Source: 01-FULL-43-15b sp964472675
Lineage (GTDB): Bacteria; Patescibacteriota; Microgenomatia; UBA8517; UBA10165
Reading direction: 5' to 3'
Length of the DNA stretch: 64,000 nucleotides
Assembly: GCA_964472675.1 (NCBI GenBank)
Contig: CAYYLO010000005.1
Span: forward strand, 1 to 64,000
Shown here: piece by piece, positions 7,431 through 15,357 of the stretch
Position numbering within the stretch: the first letter of the stretch is position 1
Layout of the letters: the number at the start of each line of letters is the position of its first letter
Program-made: the position numbers and the translations under genes
The notes under the pieces: generated by a model
Told to the model about the DNA's origin: nothing
Database searches by the model: none
Seen by the model: only the letters and a program-made list of their open reading frames with translations

Positions 7431-8462
7431 ATGAAAAAAATATTATCTTCACTTTTTATTGCCCTGCTTCTCCTGTCTATTTGGTCACCAAGGCAAATTT
7501 ATGCTGCTACATGCACCTATGAATTTGAACCCAAAGGACCCACAGCCGACAGGCCAGTTAAATTTATTATTTCCAACCCAGAAGGTTTTAACCAGGCCGA
7601 TCGATATCGTTTGAGGCTGACAAATACTTTTGGGGCAGATGACTGGATATCGGGTTTCTTTACTCCAATTAATGGAAAACTTGAGTTCCAGGCGGGAGGA
7701 CGAAGGGATGAAACCAAGGCAGGCACACACACCATCTCTGTTCGTGCAGAATCAGACAATCAAGATAGATGCACTTTCACTTACACCATTAAACCTCAAG
7801 AGCAAGGATGTAATGTGGTAAGAGAACCCAAAGGACCTGGCGTAGGCCAGTCAGCAAAATTAACTTTTTCTAATCTTGCCTTAAAACAAGGCGTAAACGC
7901 CGGCTGGGGCAGATGGTTTGCAGAAATAACCCCCCGAAGTAGTGGCTCCATAAAGGCTGTCAACGAAAAAGCAGGCGGTGTCGAAGTGGTGACAGGAGAC
8001 TTCAAGTCAGAAGGTAGCTACACAGTTACTCTTAAAGGACGCAGTGGTCTAAGTACTAAGGTGTTCTGCCAAACCATAGTCCGTGTTGCCCAAAATCCTG
8101 GGGATCAGTCTGCTTACACACTACAGCCGGGCGAATCCCAACCCACCTCTCCCAGCGAAATTAAACGCTGTGGAGATGATAACTCGGGCCTTTCCACTGC
8201 GCTCGGCTGCATACCAGTTGGAGATACTAATTCTTTTGTTGGGTGGTTTTTGAAGTGGGCACTTGGAATTTCTGGAGGAGTAGCGTTTTTATTGATTATT
8301 TTCGCAGGGTTTCAAATTATGTCTTCGACAGGCAATCCGGATAAAATTCAAGGTGGGAAGGAGCTCCTAAACGCAGCGATATCCGGTTTAATTTTGATAA
8401 TCTTTTCTGTCTTCTTGTTAAAATTAATTGGAGTAGATATATTAGGTCTACCGGGATTCTAA
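7431..8462 (+). CDS. Secreted protein with two Ig-like repeats and a C-terminal VirB2-like pilin segment
   Basis: A 343-residue protein starting at MKKILSSLFIALLLLSIW, a signal peptide ending near QIYAA. Two homologous beta-rich repeats follow, one starting ATCTYEFEPKGP and one starting GCNVVREPKGP, each with a paired Cys. After a Pro/Ser linker the last 90 residues contain two membrane helices around the loop GFQIMSSTGNPDKIQGG, the same arrangement as the small pilin-like proteins that follow. It therefore looks like a pilin subunit or anchor decorated with extracellular domains. It opens the pilin cluster and ends 2 nt before the next gene. Confidence 0.78.
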   Translation: MKKILSSLFIALLLLSIWSPRQIYAATCTYEFEPKGPTADRPVKFIISNPEGFNQADRYRLRLTNTFGADDWISGFFTPINGKLEFQAGGRRDETKAGTHTISVRAESDNQDRCTFTYTIKPQEQGCNVVREPKGPGVGQSAKLTFSNLALKQGVNAGWGRWFAEITPRSSGSIKAVNEKAGGVEVVTGDFKSEGSYTVTLKGRSGLSTKVFCQTIVRVAQNPGDQSAYTLQPGESQPTSPSEIKRCGDDNSGLSTALGCIPVGDTNSFVGWFLKWALGISGGVAFLLIIFAGFQIMSSTGNPDKIQGGKELLNAAISGLILIIFSVFLLKLIGVDILGLPGF

Positions 8463-8464
8463 AA

Positions 8465-8803
8465 ATGGAACTTGCGCAAGCAGTTACACCAGCAATAAAT
8501 TTTGATGTCTTGCAAGACAACTTAAACCAAACAGGTTACAATCCCCAGTTGAACACGCTCGGTGGAATCGTGAGCGCTTTTGTACCTTATGTTTTTGGTC
8601 TGGCTGGTATAGTTTTGTTTCTTTACTTCATCTGGGGAGGGTTTGGAATCATGATGTCCCATGGTGATCCAAAAGCCACCGCCGCCGGAAAAGACAGGAT
8701 AACCCACGCCGTCATTGGCTTTGTAATTATTTTTGCTGCCTTTTGGATTGTGCAAATATTAGGCTTGATATTAGGCATTCCGCAGTTTAGAAATCTCTTT
8801 TAA
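8465..8803 (+). CDS. VirB2/TrbC-like pilin-type membrane protein (array member 2)
   Basis: A 112-residue protein with two membrane helices (about 37-60 and 80-103) separated by the loop GGFGIMMSHGDPKATAAGKD. The same helix-loop-helix with a GD motif recurs in eight genes of this cluster and resembles VirB2/TrbC pilins, which are held in the membrane by two helices before assembly. It begins 2 nt after the previous stop, so translation is probably coupled. The N-terminus has no long signal sequence. Whether it is a true pilin subunit or an accessory membrane protein cannot be told from sequence. Confidence 0.8.
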   Translation: MELAQAVTPAINFDVLQDNLNQTGYNPQLNTLGGIVSAFVPYVFGLAGIVLFLYFIWGGFGIMMSHGDPKATAAGKDRITHAVIGFVIIFAAFWIVQILGLILGIPQFRNLF

Positions 8804-8806
8804 GTT

Positions 8807-8817
8807 TGTGATACAAT
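8807..8817 (+). promoter_or_regulatory. Extended -10 promoter of uppS
   Basis: TGTGATACAAT, with TACAAT at 8812-8817, ends 12 nt before the uppS ATG. The predicted leader is about 5 nt, too short for a Shine-Dalgarno site. Confidence 0.5.
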
Positions 8818-8829
8818 CTGAAACCTGAC

Positions 8830-9609
8830 ATGGCAAAACCTACCCCGTCTCCAAACGGTGTTCCTAATCATGTGGCCATAATTATGGATGGCAACCGCCG
8901 CTGGGCTGCAAAACATGGACTTGGCGCAGTTGACGGACACAGGGTCGCTGCTGAAAAGACGATAAAGCCGGTTGTCGAACACGCCATAAAACGTGGGATT
9001 GGTCACCTAACTTTTTGGGCATTCTCTACAGAAAACCAAAAACGTGACACTCTCGAGCTTCAGGGACTTTTTAAAATCTTCCGGGATGCTTTAAAAACTA
9101 ACCTTTTGGAACTTGCGGAGTTGGGAGTTAAAATAAGAATAATAGGCAACATCGACTGGTTCCCAAAAGATATTGCCACATTGGCCAAAAAAATTGTTGA
9201 AAAAACCAGAGACAACAAAAAAATCACCGTTTCTTTTGCTCTAAATTATGGCGGTCGCGATGAAATCCTGCGGGCTATCTCCCGCCTTTTGGACAAAATC
9301 CAAACTCACAATCGCTCTGTAGAAACTCCTATAACTGAAGAGGAGTTTTCAAGCTACATGGATACCGCTGGCATACCTGATCCTGATCTGATTATTAGAA
9401 CCGGCGGGGACAAAAGGCTTTCGGGGTACTTCCCCTGGCAGGCGGTCTATAGCGAACTTTACTTTACAAAAACTTTGTGGCCTGATTTTTCGCCTTCAAA
9501 ATTTGAGTTGGCTTTGAAAAACTTTGCCCAACGCACCAGAAGATTCGGGAAAGGCAAGTTTATAGATTACCTCAAGAACGCAGCCAAAAAAGTGGCAGTT
9601 GGACATTAG
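8830..9609 (+). CDS. uppS: Isoprenyl (undecaprenyl) diphosphate synthase
   Basis: A 259-residue cis-prenyltransferase that condenses isopentenyl diphosphate units into the C55 lipid carrier of cell-wall synthesis. Diagnostic segments are present: HVAIIMDGNRRWA with the catalytic Asp, FWAFSTENQKR, SFALNYGGRDEI and the C-terminal RTGGDKRLSGYFPWQ ... ELYFTKTLWPDF. In the last region RTGG replaces the more common RTSG and GDKR replaces GEQR, both mild substitutions. It is a housekeeping gene embedded between pilin-like genes, with its own promoter upstream and a repeat element downstream. Confidence 0.95.
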   Translation: MAKPTPSPNGVPNHVAIIMDGNRRWAAKHGLGAVDGHRVAAEKTIKPVVEHAIKRGIGHLTFWAFSTENQKRDTLELQGLFKIFRDALKTNLLELAELGVKIRIIGNIDWFPKDIATLAKKIVEKTRDNKKITVSFALNYGGRDEILRAISRLLDKIQTHNRSVETPITEEEFSSYMDTAGIPDPDLIIRTGGDKRLSGYFPWQAVYSELYFTKTLWPDFSPSKFELALKNFAQRTRRFGKGKFIDYLKNAAKKVAVGH

Positions 9610-9618
9610 CCACACCGT

Positions 9619-9698
9619 GTCATTTCGAACGGAGTGAGAAATCTAGTTATTCTGCACTTCAACGAGATCTCTCGTCAGTTACACCTCCTCGAGATGAC
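9619..9698. repeat. Small repeat element with inverted termini (GTCATTTCGA ... TCGAGATGAC)
   Basis: An 80-bp noncoding segment after uppS whose ends are near-perfect inverted repeats (9 of 10 positions) and which contains further GAGAAATCT and GAGATCTCTCG blocks. It resembles REP/MITE-like dispersed repeats with GTCATT...AATGAC termini. A related element of 129 bp lies inside valS at 39044-39172. Confidence 0.55.
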
Positions 9699-9737
9699 AA
9701 CTATCACCGCTTTTCTTGCAAAGCTACGCTTCTGCCT

Positions 9738-9746
9738 GATACACTT
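9738..9746 (+). promoter_or_regulatory. -10 promoter, leaderless GTG gene
   Basis: TGATACACT with TACACT at 9740-9745 ends 7 nt before the GTG at 9753. The predicted transcript starts at the start codon. Confidence 0.5.
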
Positions 9747-9752
9747 AGAACT

Positions 9753-10163
9753 GTGAAAATAATAAAAAGTAACTCGTCAGCTCGCAACATAGTAACTAGT
9801 TTCGCAAAGTGCACAATTGCCGCCCTCTTTACTCTAATCATTAATCACAAGTTACTAGTCACCTCTGCCTTAGCTGTCGATATAGGCGCCGAGTACAATT
9901 CTCCTGTAAAAAATATCACCGACATGGGAGGTTTGGTCTCGACCGTAGCCGGGAATCTTTATCTTATCGCCGGCGTTATAGTCTTCATCCTTTTCCTGTG
10001 GGGCGGGTTTGAATACATCCGTGGCGCAGGCTCTGATGACAGGGATGCCATTGGCCGCGGGAAAAAGATTATTTTCTCGGCAATTACCGGTTTCTTGATT
10101 ATCTTCGTCTCATATTGGATAATTCTACTTATTGAAATGTTGACCAACGTTAAAATATTTTAA
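9753..10163 (+). CDS. VirB2/TrbC-like pilin-type membrane protein (array member 3)
   Basis: A 136-residue protein with GTG start supported by the promoter spacing. An N-terminal hydrophobic stretch (CTIAALFTLIINHKLLVTSA) is a likely signal peptide. Two further helices surround the loop GGFEYIRGAGSDDRDAIGRG, matching the pilin-type pattern of the cluster. It is the first of five genes (to 11806) on one strand with short gaps or overlaps, so they are probably one transcript. The next gene starts 1 nt after its stop. Confidence 0.8.
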   Translation: MKIIKSNSSARNIVTSFAKCTIAALFTLIINHKLLVTSALAVDIGAEYNSPVKNITDMGGLVSTVAGNLYLIAGVIVFILFLWGGFEYIRGAGSDDRDAIGRGKKIIFSAITGFLIIFVSYWIILLIEMLTNVKIF

Positions 10164-10164
10164 T

Positions 10165-10680
10165 ATGAGAAATCTCATCTTTGCTTTGATACTCTTTTTA
10201 TCTATTGTCTTTTTTGGTGCATCTCCAGCTTTTGCTCAAGCAGGCAGTACCTTCGACAGCGAAGTGGAGTGTCGACTTTCCGGATGTTCAGGCACCTGTA
10301 ATGATATAACTGTGGGCGATCAACCCACGTTTGTCTGTTACACCTCCACTGGCGGGACTGGAGCTTTATTTGGAAAAATTAAACCACCCGCTAAAGTAAC
10401 TTCAGACGTTTCAGGCTTAGGTAATTTTATTGGCGCAATTTTAAGACTCTTAGTTATTGCTGGTGGAGTTTGGGCTCTGTTTAACTTTATAATTGCAGGG
10501 TATCAGTTCATTCAAGCCGGCGGGGATGCAAAAGCAGTTAGTGCCGCCTGGGCAAGAATTTGGCAAAGTCTTGTAGGTATAGTCATAATTGCTGCGTCTT
10601 TCCTGTTTGCAGCTATCATTGGGCAAATATTCTTTGGAAGTCCAACAGCAATTCTTTCGCCAAAACTTATAACACCATGA
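10165..10680 (+). CDS. VirB2/TrbC-like pilin-type membrane protein with Cys-rich N-terminal domain (array member 4)
   Basis: A 171-residue protein: signal peptide ending SPAFAQA, then a short secreted segment with four Cys in about 30 residues (CRLSGCSGTCNDITVGDQ and a fourth Cys at FVCY), then two membrane helices around GYQFIQAGGDAKAVSAAW. The extra cysteine-rich domain distinguishes it from its paralogues and may form disulfides outside the cell. Its TGA overlaps the ATG of the next gene (ATGA), indicating translational coupling. Confidence 0.78.
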   Translation: MRNLIFALILFLSIVFFGASPAFAQAGSTFDSEVECRLSGCSGTCNDITVGDQPTFVCYTSTGGTGALFGKIKPPAKVTSDVSGLGNFIGAILRLLVIAGGVWALFNFIIAGYQFIQAGGDAKAVSAAWARIWQSLVGIVIIAASFLFAAIIGQIFFGSPTAILSPKLITP

Positions 10681-11042
10681 TAGAACTAATCGCAGACACA
10701 AGCCTTGGAGAATTAAAAGGACTTGGTCCTTTGGGTGACCCCGCCTCCTTTTCAGAAGGCACAGGCGGACTTTTGGAGAAGTTATTGTCCAATATTATTG
10801 GCTTTTTAACTGTGGGGGCTATCTTGTGGTTTGTTGTTCAAATCGTCATTGGGGGTTACAGCTTAATGACAGCAAGCGGAGATCCTAAAGGAGCAGCTGA
10901 TGCAAGACAAGGGATCACAAATTCAATAATCGGGTTGGTTGTTGTTTTTGTAGCATTAATTTTTGTTTCCGTTATCGGATTCCTATTGGGGGTTGATGTT
11001 TTGAAAATTGGCGATTTTGTTAACAACTTAAGTATTAAATAG
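10677..11042 (+). CDS. VirB2/TrbC-like pilin-type membrane protein (array member 5)
   Basis: A 121-residue protein starting at the ATG in ATGA that overlaps the previous stop; a longer open frame upstream lies within the previous gene and is not used. Two membrane helices flank GGYSLMTASGDPKGAADARQ. The short N-terminus (GELKGLGPLGDPASFSEG) is hydrophilic and lacks a signal peptide. It is followed 7 nt later by member 6. Its role as pilin subunit is inferred from the shared architecture. Confidence 0.8.
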   Translation: MIELIADTSLGELKGLGPLGDPASFSEGTGGLLEKLLSNIIGFLTVGAILWFVVQIVIGGYSLMTASGDPKGAADARQGITNSIIGLVVVFVALIFVSVIGFLLGVDVLKIGDFVNNLSIK

Positions 11043-11049
11043 AACACAC

Positions 11050-11382
11050 ATGTACCTGGCAGATATCTCAAACCCAATAACACCTAGACTAAATCCTACA
11101 GCAGGAACTTCTGTTGGTTTGTTTAGCTCAGTCATTGCTGTAATTATCAAAACTCTATTTGTTGCCGGATTTGTACTATTTATCGTTTACTTTTTAATTG
11201 GAGGTCTGCAGTGGATTACATCCGCAGGAGATGCAAAAGCCCTTGAAAAAGCCCGCAATAGTGTAACCCAGGCAATTTTTGGCATTGTAGTTATGCTTGC
11301 CCTCTTTGCAATCATAAGGCTTATTGAAGCTGTCTTTGGCGTCAACATTTTACAAATTGATCTTGGCGCGATTAAAATATAA
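11050..11382 (+). CDS. VirB2/TrbC-like pilin-type membrane protein (array member 6)
   Basis: A 110-residue protein with a short soluble N-terminus (NPITPRLNPTAGTSVGLFSS) and two membrane helices around GGLQWITSAGDAKALEKARN, the most canonical version of the loop in this cluster. No signal peptide is evident. It starts 7 nt after member 5 and ends 25 nt before member 7. Confidence 0.8.
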   Translation: MYLADISNPITPRLNPTAGTSVGLFSSVIAVIIKTLFVAGFVLFIVYFLIGGLQWITSAGDAKALEKARNSVTQAIFGIVVMLALFAIIRLIEAVFGVNILQIDLGAIKI

Positions 11383-11407
11383 TTACATACGGTGAGGGGG
11401 TGAAAAC

Positions 11408-11806
11408 ATGACAAAACAAACTTTAAATTTTCTTTGGGCGTCTAGCGTAGCTTTGGCTCTTTCTGCAACACCAATTGCAGCTCAAGAATCAGCAAAAATT
11501 AATGTGGGTACAGGTGCTCCATCCACAACCGTTGCTAACCTAACAATTGGAGCAATCGTCTCAACAGCTATTAAAATTTTAGTCGTTGTTGCAGCTGTCT
11601 TGTTCTTCTTCTGGTTGGTATTAGGTGGTATTAAATGGATCACCTCAGGTGGAGATAAAAACAAAACCGAAGAAGCTCGCCAACAAATAACGTCAGCTTT
11701 GGTTGGTTTGGTTGTAGTCTTTTCAGCCTGGGCAATTGCCCAACTTATAAGGATATTGTTCGATGTCGACTTGTTCAATCTTACGATTAGCAGAGTTGGT
11801 GTCTAA
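11408..11806 (+). CDS. VirB2/TrbC-like pilin-type membrane protein (array member 7)
   Basis: A 132-residue protein with a cleavable signal peptide ending ATPIAAQE, then a low-complexity mature N-terminus (GTGAPSTTVANLTIGAIVST) and two helices around GGIKWITSGGDKNKTEEARQ. A purine-rich GAGGGGG lies 7-13 nt upstream, one of few Shine-Dalgarno-like sites in the cluster, perhaps allowing higher expression. Signal peptide plus this size is closest to classical VirB2/TrbC propilins, so this is the best candidate for the major subunit. Confidence 0.82.
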   Translation: MTKQTLNFLWASSVALALSATPIAAQESAKINVGTGAPSTTVANLTIGAIVSTAIKILVVVAAVLFFFWLVLGGIKWITSGGDKNKTEEARQQITSALVGLVVVFSAWAIAQLIRILFDVDLFNLTISRVGV

Positions 11807-11889
11807 CAGCAAAAGTGATAGGGATTAGTGATAGCGATTTTAGGTGTCTATCCTGATCCCTTTCGCATTTTGCCCCATCGCTGCTTTTC

Positions 11890-11898
11890 TGATACACT
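11890..11898 (+). promoter_or_regulatory. -10 promoter, leaderless
   Basis: TGATACACT, with TACACT at 11893-11898, ends 6 nt before the ATG at 11905. It repeats the sequence seen before array member 3, so these two pilin genes share a promoter type. Confidence 0.5.
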
Positions 11899-11904
11899 TG
11901 CAAT

Positions 11905-12243
11905 ATGGCAAGCTGGTTGGGAACTGCATGTGTTGGCACAAAGATAAGCGACACAGTTGATGCGTCGGATGTCGCAACAATTGCTGGTTTGGAGTGCGCT
12001 TTTGGGAACGTCATTGGTGTCGTTTTGGCTCTTTCCGGTGTGGTAGTTTTCGTTACGTTTTTGATAGGAGGTTTTAAATATCTAACCTCAGGATCTGATC
12101 CAAAGGCAGTAGAATCAGCAAAACATACTCTAACAGCAGCCATTGCGGGGCTAGTTGTTTTGGTTTTGGCATTTGCGGTTTTATTGGTTATTCAAGCTGT
12201 AACAGGAGTGCAGGTAACTCAATTTAAAGTAACGACTCCATAG
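11905..12243 (+). CDS. VirB2/TrbC-like pilin-type membrane protein (array member 8)
   Basis: A 112-residue protein with one Cys pair in the hydrophilic N-terminus (TACVGTKIS and GLECAFG) and two membrane helices around GGFKYLTSGSDPKAVESAKH. It is separated from member 7 by 98 bp containing an imperfect inverted repeat (AGGGAT ... ATCCCT around 11822-11864), so it is probably transcribed alone from its own TACACT promoter. The predicted mRNA is leaderless. Confidence 0.8.
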   Translation: MASWLGTACVGTKISDTVDASDVATIAGLECAFGNVIGVVLALSGVVVFVTFLIGGFKYLTSGSDPKAVESAKHTLTAAIAGLVVLVLAFAVLLVIQAVTGVQVTQFKVTTP

Positions 12244-12321
12244 GAATGGAGTAATTTCTAATTTTCAATTTACAATTTTCAATCAATTATCAAATTACAA
12301 TTTTTAAATTAGAAACTCTTC
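12244..12321. repeat. AATTTTCAATTT-type AT-rich repeat with inverted ends
   Basis: The whole 78-bp gap is built from variants of ATTTTCAATTTACAATTTTC and is bounded by imperfect inverted repeats (GAGTAATTTCTAATTT on the left, AAATTAGAAACTC on the right). Similar sequence occurs at 21367-21411 and, inside tsaD, near 41630 and 42004. Confidence 0.5.
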
Positions 12322-13431
12322 ATGATCCGCTTCTTATCATTCTTATCACTATTTCCCTTCTTTTTGATTCTGTTCACACAAACCACGCACGCTGCTGATA
12401 CTACTCCCGATTCTTATGGAACCGAAAAGGGCCAGCAGCTATTTAGCCCTGAAAACGCCCAGAAATTAATTCCTTATAAAGGAGATTCTCCAACCATTGC
12501 TGACTTCGGAAAATCTGCGGAGTTTTTCCGTGACTCAACCAATGCCTATGCTCCCACACCCTCTCCCCAAGCACAAATTGATCCAAACTCTAAAGTGTTA
12601 GGCAGTTCCATTTTTGAAAACTTCTTTAATGCCCTCAGGGGTCTGTTTGATGAAGTTTTCGCCAGGCTTTTTTCTGGCGGCATACCTTTCTTTGGGACTA
12701 TTTACACCAATGGAACAAATGCTCCTAAGCTGACCGAAACAGAAGAAACAAAGAACGAGTTTAACCGCGGAGTTGACGAATATATCGACTCACTAAACCC
12801 ATTCAACGCTAATCCCTTCAGAATAACCTCAGGAATCGCCTCAGCCTTCAATATGCAATCCGAAAATCTTAAGGGAATCATAAATAGTGCAGCCGAAGCA
12901 ACTGAAGTTCCAGCCCCTCTTTTATTGGCTATCTCCCAAACCGAAGCCCCGGGAGCTTTTAGCTACACAGATGAGGACGTGAAGTTTTTTAGCACGGACA
13001 ATTGGTGGGCTGGTTCGCCATACGACACCCTCAAAAAGGGGTATTGCTACAATACCTGTTCTGATCCGTCATTGGGTTGTCCAAACAACGACGTCCGTGG
13101 AGCAACACAATTCGAGGCCGCCACATGGAGAAGTTTAATAAACGATAACGCCTCTCGTGGTTTAGTAGGTATCCAAAGCGTGTTGCAATCAAAATTTGGA
13201 TTGAACAAGACCATCACTGCCGACGACCGGTGTAATGTGGCTGCAGCTTTTGTTGGCACAGCTGTTAAAATAAAAAGGGACGCCGGAGCAACACCAGCTT
13301 GGGACGAGCCAACTATAAGAAAGGTTGCTGGGGCCTACTGTGGAACATGCAACCCAAGTCGTGCGTGTGGGCCTGATTACTGTGGAACCGTATGGAGGCT
13401 TTTTAAGTCATATTCTTCCCAATCACAATGA
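12322..13431 (+). CDS. Secreted lytic-transglycosylase-like protein (VirB1-like)
   Basis: A 369-residue protein: signal peptide (FFLILFTQTTHAAD), a variable region with a hydrophobic stretch near 100-135, then a C-terminal globular domain from about residue 190. That domain resembles SLT/lysozyme-fold transglycosylases: APLLLAISQTEAPGAFSY, with Glu in the position of the catalytic acid, then DVRGATQFEAATW and a terminal Cys-rich segment (GAYCGTCNPSRACGPDYCGT). In type IV systems VirB1 opens the wall for assembly. It overlaps the next gene by 4 bp. The family call is by motif and is moderately certain. Confidence 0.65.
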   Translation: MIRFLSFLSLFPFFLILFTQTTHAADTTPDSYGTEKGQQLFSPENAQKLIPYKGDSPTIADFGKSAEFFRDSTNAYAPTPSPQAQIDPNSKVLGSSIFENFFNALRGLFDEVFARLFSGGIPFFGTIYTNGTNAPKLTETEETKNEFNRGVDEYIDSLNPFNANPFRITSGIASAFNMQSENLKGIINSAAEATEVPAPLLLAISQTEAPGAFSYTDEDVKFFSTDNWWAGSPYDTLKKGYCYNTCSDPSLGCPNNDVRGATQFEAATWRSLINDNASRGLVGIQSVLQSKFGLNKTITADDRCNVAAAFVGTAVKIKRDAGATPAWDEPTIRKVAGAYCGTCNPSRACGPDYCGTVWRLFKSYSSQSQ

Positions 13432-13838
13432 AATACCTTACTGCCATAGGCCAGTTTTTTACCAGGAGTAAAAAAAGAATTGCTGTCTTGTTGATTGTTA
13501 TCTTGTTAGCAGCAGGCTATGTGTTTACCAGCAACAACCAGGCTCCCGCTACACAAACCACCTCACCTCTTCCAACACCAACCAAAGCCCTAACCATACA
13601 GGAACAAAACGCTTTACAGCAAAACAAGCAGCGTTTAATTTCTCAACTGCCCTTCAGTTCGGAGCAATTCACAGTCCAGTACTTCCCTGACCAGGACTAT
13701 TTCTTAATCTCTATTCAGAGGCAGCCATACGAAAATAATAAAGCCTTAGCGGAAAGTTGGATGAGACAAAATGGAGTTGATCCAGGGTATGTAACAATCC
13801 AATGGAGCGCCGTCCGCGGCGCCGGCCCCAGACAATAA
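13428..13838 (+). CDS. Small single-pass membrane protein
   Basis: A 136-residue protein starting in ATGA overlap with the transglycosylase-like gene. One membrane helix (residues 17-36, KRIAVLLIVILLAAGYVFTS) is followed by a Thr/Pro-rich linker and an extracytoplasmic domain of about 80 residues with FSSEQFTVQYFPDQDYFLIS. I do not recognise the family. Co-translation with the hydrolase suggests a role in the same apparatus. The 3' end is unusually GC-rich (GCGCCGTCCGCGGCGCCGGC). Confidence 0.6.
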   Translation: MKYLTAIGQFFTRSKKRIAVLLIVILLAAGYVFTSNNQAPATQTTSPLPTPTKALTIQEQNALQQNKQRLISQLPFSSEQFTVQYFPDQDYFLISIQRQPYENNKALAESWMRQNGVDPGYVTIQWSAVRGAGPRQ

Positions 13839-13864
13839 CCAGTTTTCGTCCGCGGCTTCGCTCC

Positions 13865-14164
13865 CTAACGAAGAGGAACCAGTCTCACTTCAAGCTTGGC
13901 ATTGAGTGCCCTTGCAACTTTTTCTAAAGTTTTGTGGGTATAGCCTGTATAGTCCGCTGCTTCAATCCGAGCAATGTTGGATTGAGTAGTTCCAACCAAT
14001 TTTGCCAACTGCGTTTGAGTAAGACCCGCTTTTTTGCGAAGATCATAAATCTGAAGAGCAATACCCCAAGCAGCCCCTGCTTGGTCAAGCTCGTACTGAA
14101 AAGCAGGATCCTCCTTGAGAATTTTTTCTATTGTTCTATCAAGATCGTCTTTTTTTCTTTTCAT
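13865..14164 (-). CDS. XRE-family helix-turn-helix regulator
   Basis: A 99-residue DNA-binding protein. The HTH_3 domain spans about residues 40-92: IYDLRKKAGLTQTQLAKLVG, then TTQSNIARIEAADYTGYTHK, KTLEKVARALNAKLEV. The start at 14164 is chosen because AAGGAGG lies 4 nt upstream; an in-frame ATG 69 nt earlier is possible and would add 23 residues. This size and layout match HigA-type antitoxins, but no toxin gene adjoins it on this strand. The divergent neighbour is a Fic protein. A perfect palindrome over its promoter suggests autorepression. Confidence 0.85.
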   Translation of the reverse strand: MKRKKDDLDRTIEKILKEDPAFQYELDQAGAAWGIALQIYDLRKKAGLTQTQLAKLVGTTQSNIARIEAADYTGYTHKTLEKVARALNAKLEVRLVPLR

Positions 14165-14239
14165 TTTCCTCCTTGTGATAAACTCTACTTCTAAGTTCAA
14201 GTTGTCCTGGTAGTAACTAATTTCAAATTCCATAGTGGT

Positions 14240-14257
14240 TATATCAAAGTTGATATA
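14240..14257. promoter_or_regulatory. Palindromic operator over the XRE promoter
   Basis: TATATCAAAGTTGATATA is a perfect 8-2-8 inverted repeat. On the minus strand it overlaps a promoter (TTGACA, 16-nt spacer, TATAAC) that would transcribe the XRE gene, so the regulator probably binds here. The Fic gene starts 95 bp away on the other strand, with its own TTGACA at 14294-14299. Confidence 0.6.
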
Positions 14258-14351
14258 AATGTCAAGAAGTGCAATTGATTTTTAAGGTGGTTTTTTGACA
14301 AGTTACTTAGTATGGTATATGCTTGTTTTTAGGCTAAACCATATTAAGTAT

Positions 14352-15314
14352 ATGTCGTACTTATCCAAAATATTGATTGATAGAATAGAAAGCAAACTAA
14401 AATTTCTTCAGAAACTAAGGCCTTTGCCCCCTTCTGCCGTAAAAAAACTCCAAGAACAGTTTGAAATTGAAATGACTTACAACTCAAACGCCATCGAGGG
14501 AAACAGCCTTACTCTAAAAGAAACTTATCTTGTTATCCAAGAAGGTTTAACTATAAAAGGAAAACCCCTTAAAGACCATCTAGAAGCAAAAGATCATCAT
14601 GAGGCTTTGGAATTTTTGCATGAGACCGTCGAACACGGCTCGCAACCAACCCTCTCTGAGCACTTAATACGAACGCTCCATCAAATCGTTATGAAGAAAA
14701 CCGACGAAGAGTATGCAGGAAAATATAGGAATAGCAAGGTTTTTATAGGAGGAGCCGATCATGTTCCTCCCGACGCGCTTCTCGTACCGAAACAGATGCC
14801 TGATCTTATTCGTTGGTTTTCCAAAAACATAAAGCGCCTTCACCCAATAGAACTTGCAGCTCTGTTGCACCACAAACTCGTTTACATACATCCATTTTTT
14901 GACGGAAACGGCCGGACAGCACGATTAGTTATGAATATTATACTGATGAAGGCCGGATATCCGTTGGTTATTATACTGAAAAACGATAGAAAAAAATACT
15001 ATCGAGCTTTAAGCCAAGCAGATAGCGGAAAATATTCTCTTCTCGTTCAAGTTATTGCTCAAGCAGTAGAACGTTCTCTGAATATTTACTTAAAGACCCT
15101 TACACCAATAAACCAACGCAGGGAAAAGTTTGGTTCGCTTAGGCAGATGAGTAGAAAAGCTCCATATTCAACTAAATATTTAAACTTGTTAGCGCGAACT
15201 GGCAAGCTTGAAGCCCACAAACAAGGCCGAAATTGGTTAACAAGCTATGAGGCAATTAGAAGATATATTGGCCAAAGAGAAAGAGCACGAAAATTTGTTA
15301 GATTGAAAAAGTAA
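14352..15314 (+). CDS. Fic family protein with N-terminal inhibitory motif
   Basis: About 320 residues. The Fic active-site motif HPFFDGNGRTAR lies near residue 178 and is complete (catalytic His, DGNGR anion hole), so AMP or another nucleotide transfer to target hydroxyls is likely. The sequence SNAIEGN near residue 44 matches the inhibitory helix motif (S/T)xxxE(G/N), in N-terminal position, typical of class II Fic proteins that are autoinhibited. The C-terminus has a winged-helix-like segment (STKYLNLLARTGKLEAHKQG). The start at 14352 is used because upstream codons overlap the promoter. It is divergent from an XRE regulator. Targets are unknown. Confidence 0.92.
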   Translation: MSYLSKILIDRIESKLKFLQKLRPLPPSAVKKLQEQFEIEMTYNSNAIEGNSLTLKETYLVIQEGLTIKGKPLKDHLEAKDHHEALEFLHETVEHGSQPTLSEHLIRTLHQIVMKKTDEEYAGKYRNSKVFIGGADHVPPDALLVPKQMPDLIRWFSKNIKRLHPIELAALLHHKLVYIHPFFDGNGRTARLVMNIILMKAGYPLVIILKNDRKKYYRALSQADSGKYSLLVQVIAQAVERSLNIYLKTLTPINQRREKFGSLRQMSRKAPYSTKYLNLLARTGKLEAHKQGRNWLTSYEAIRRYIGQRERARKFVRLKK

Positions 15315-15357
15315 GGCTTTTTGTGCTAAGATCGTGTTAGAGTACAAAACGTAATCC

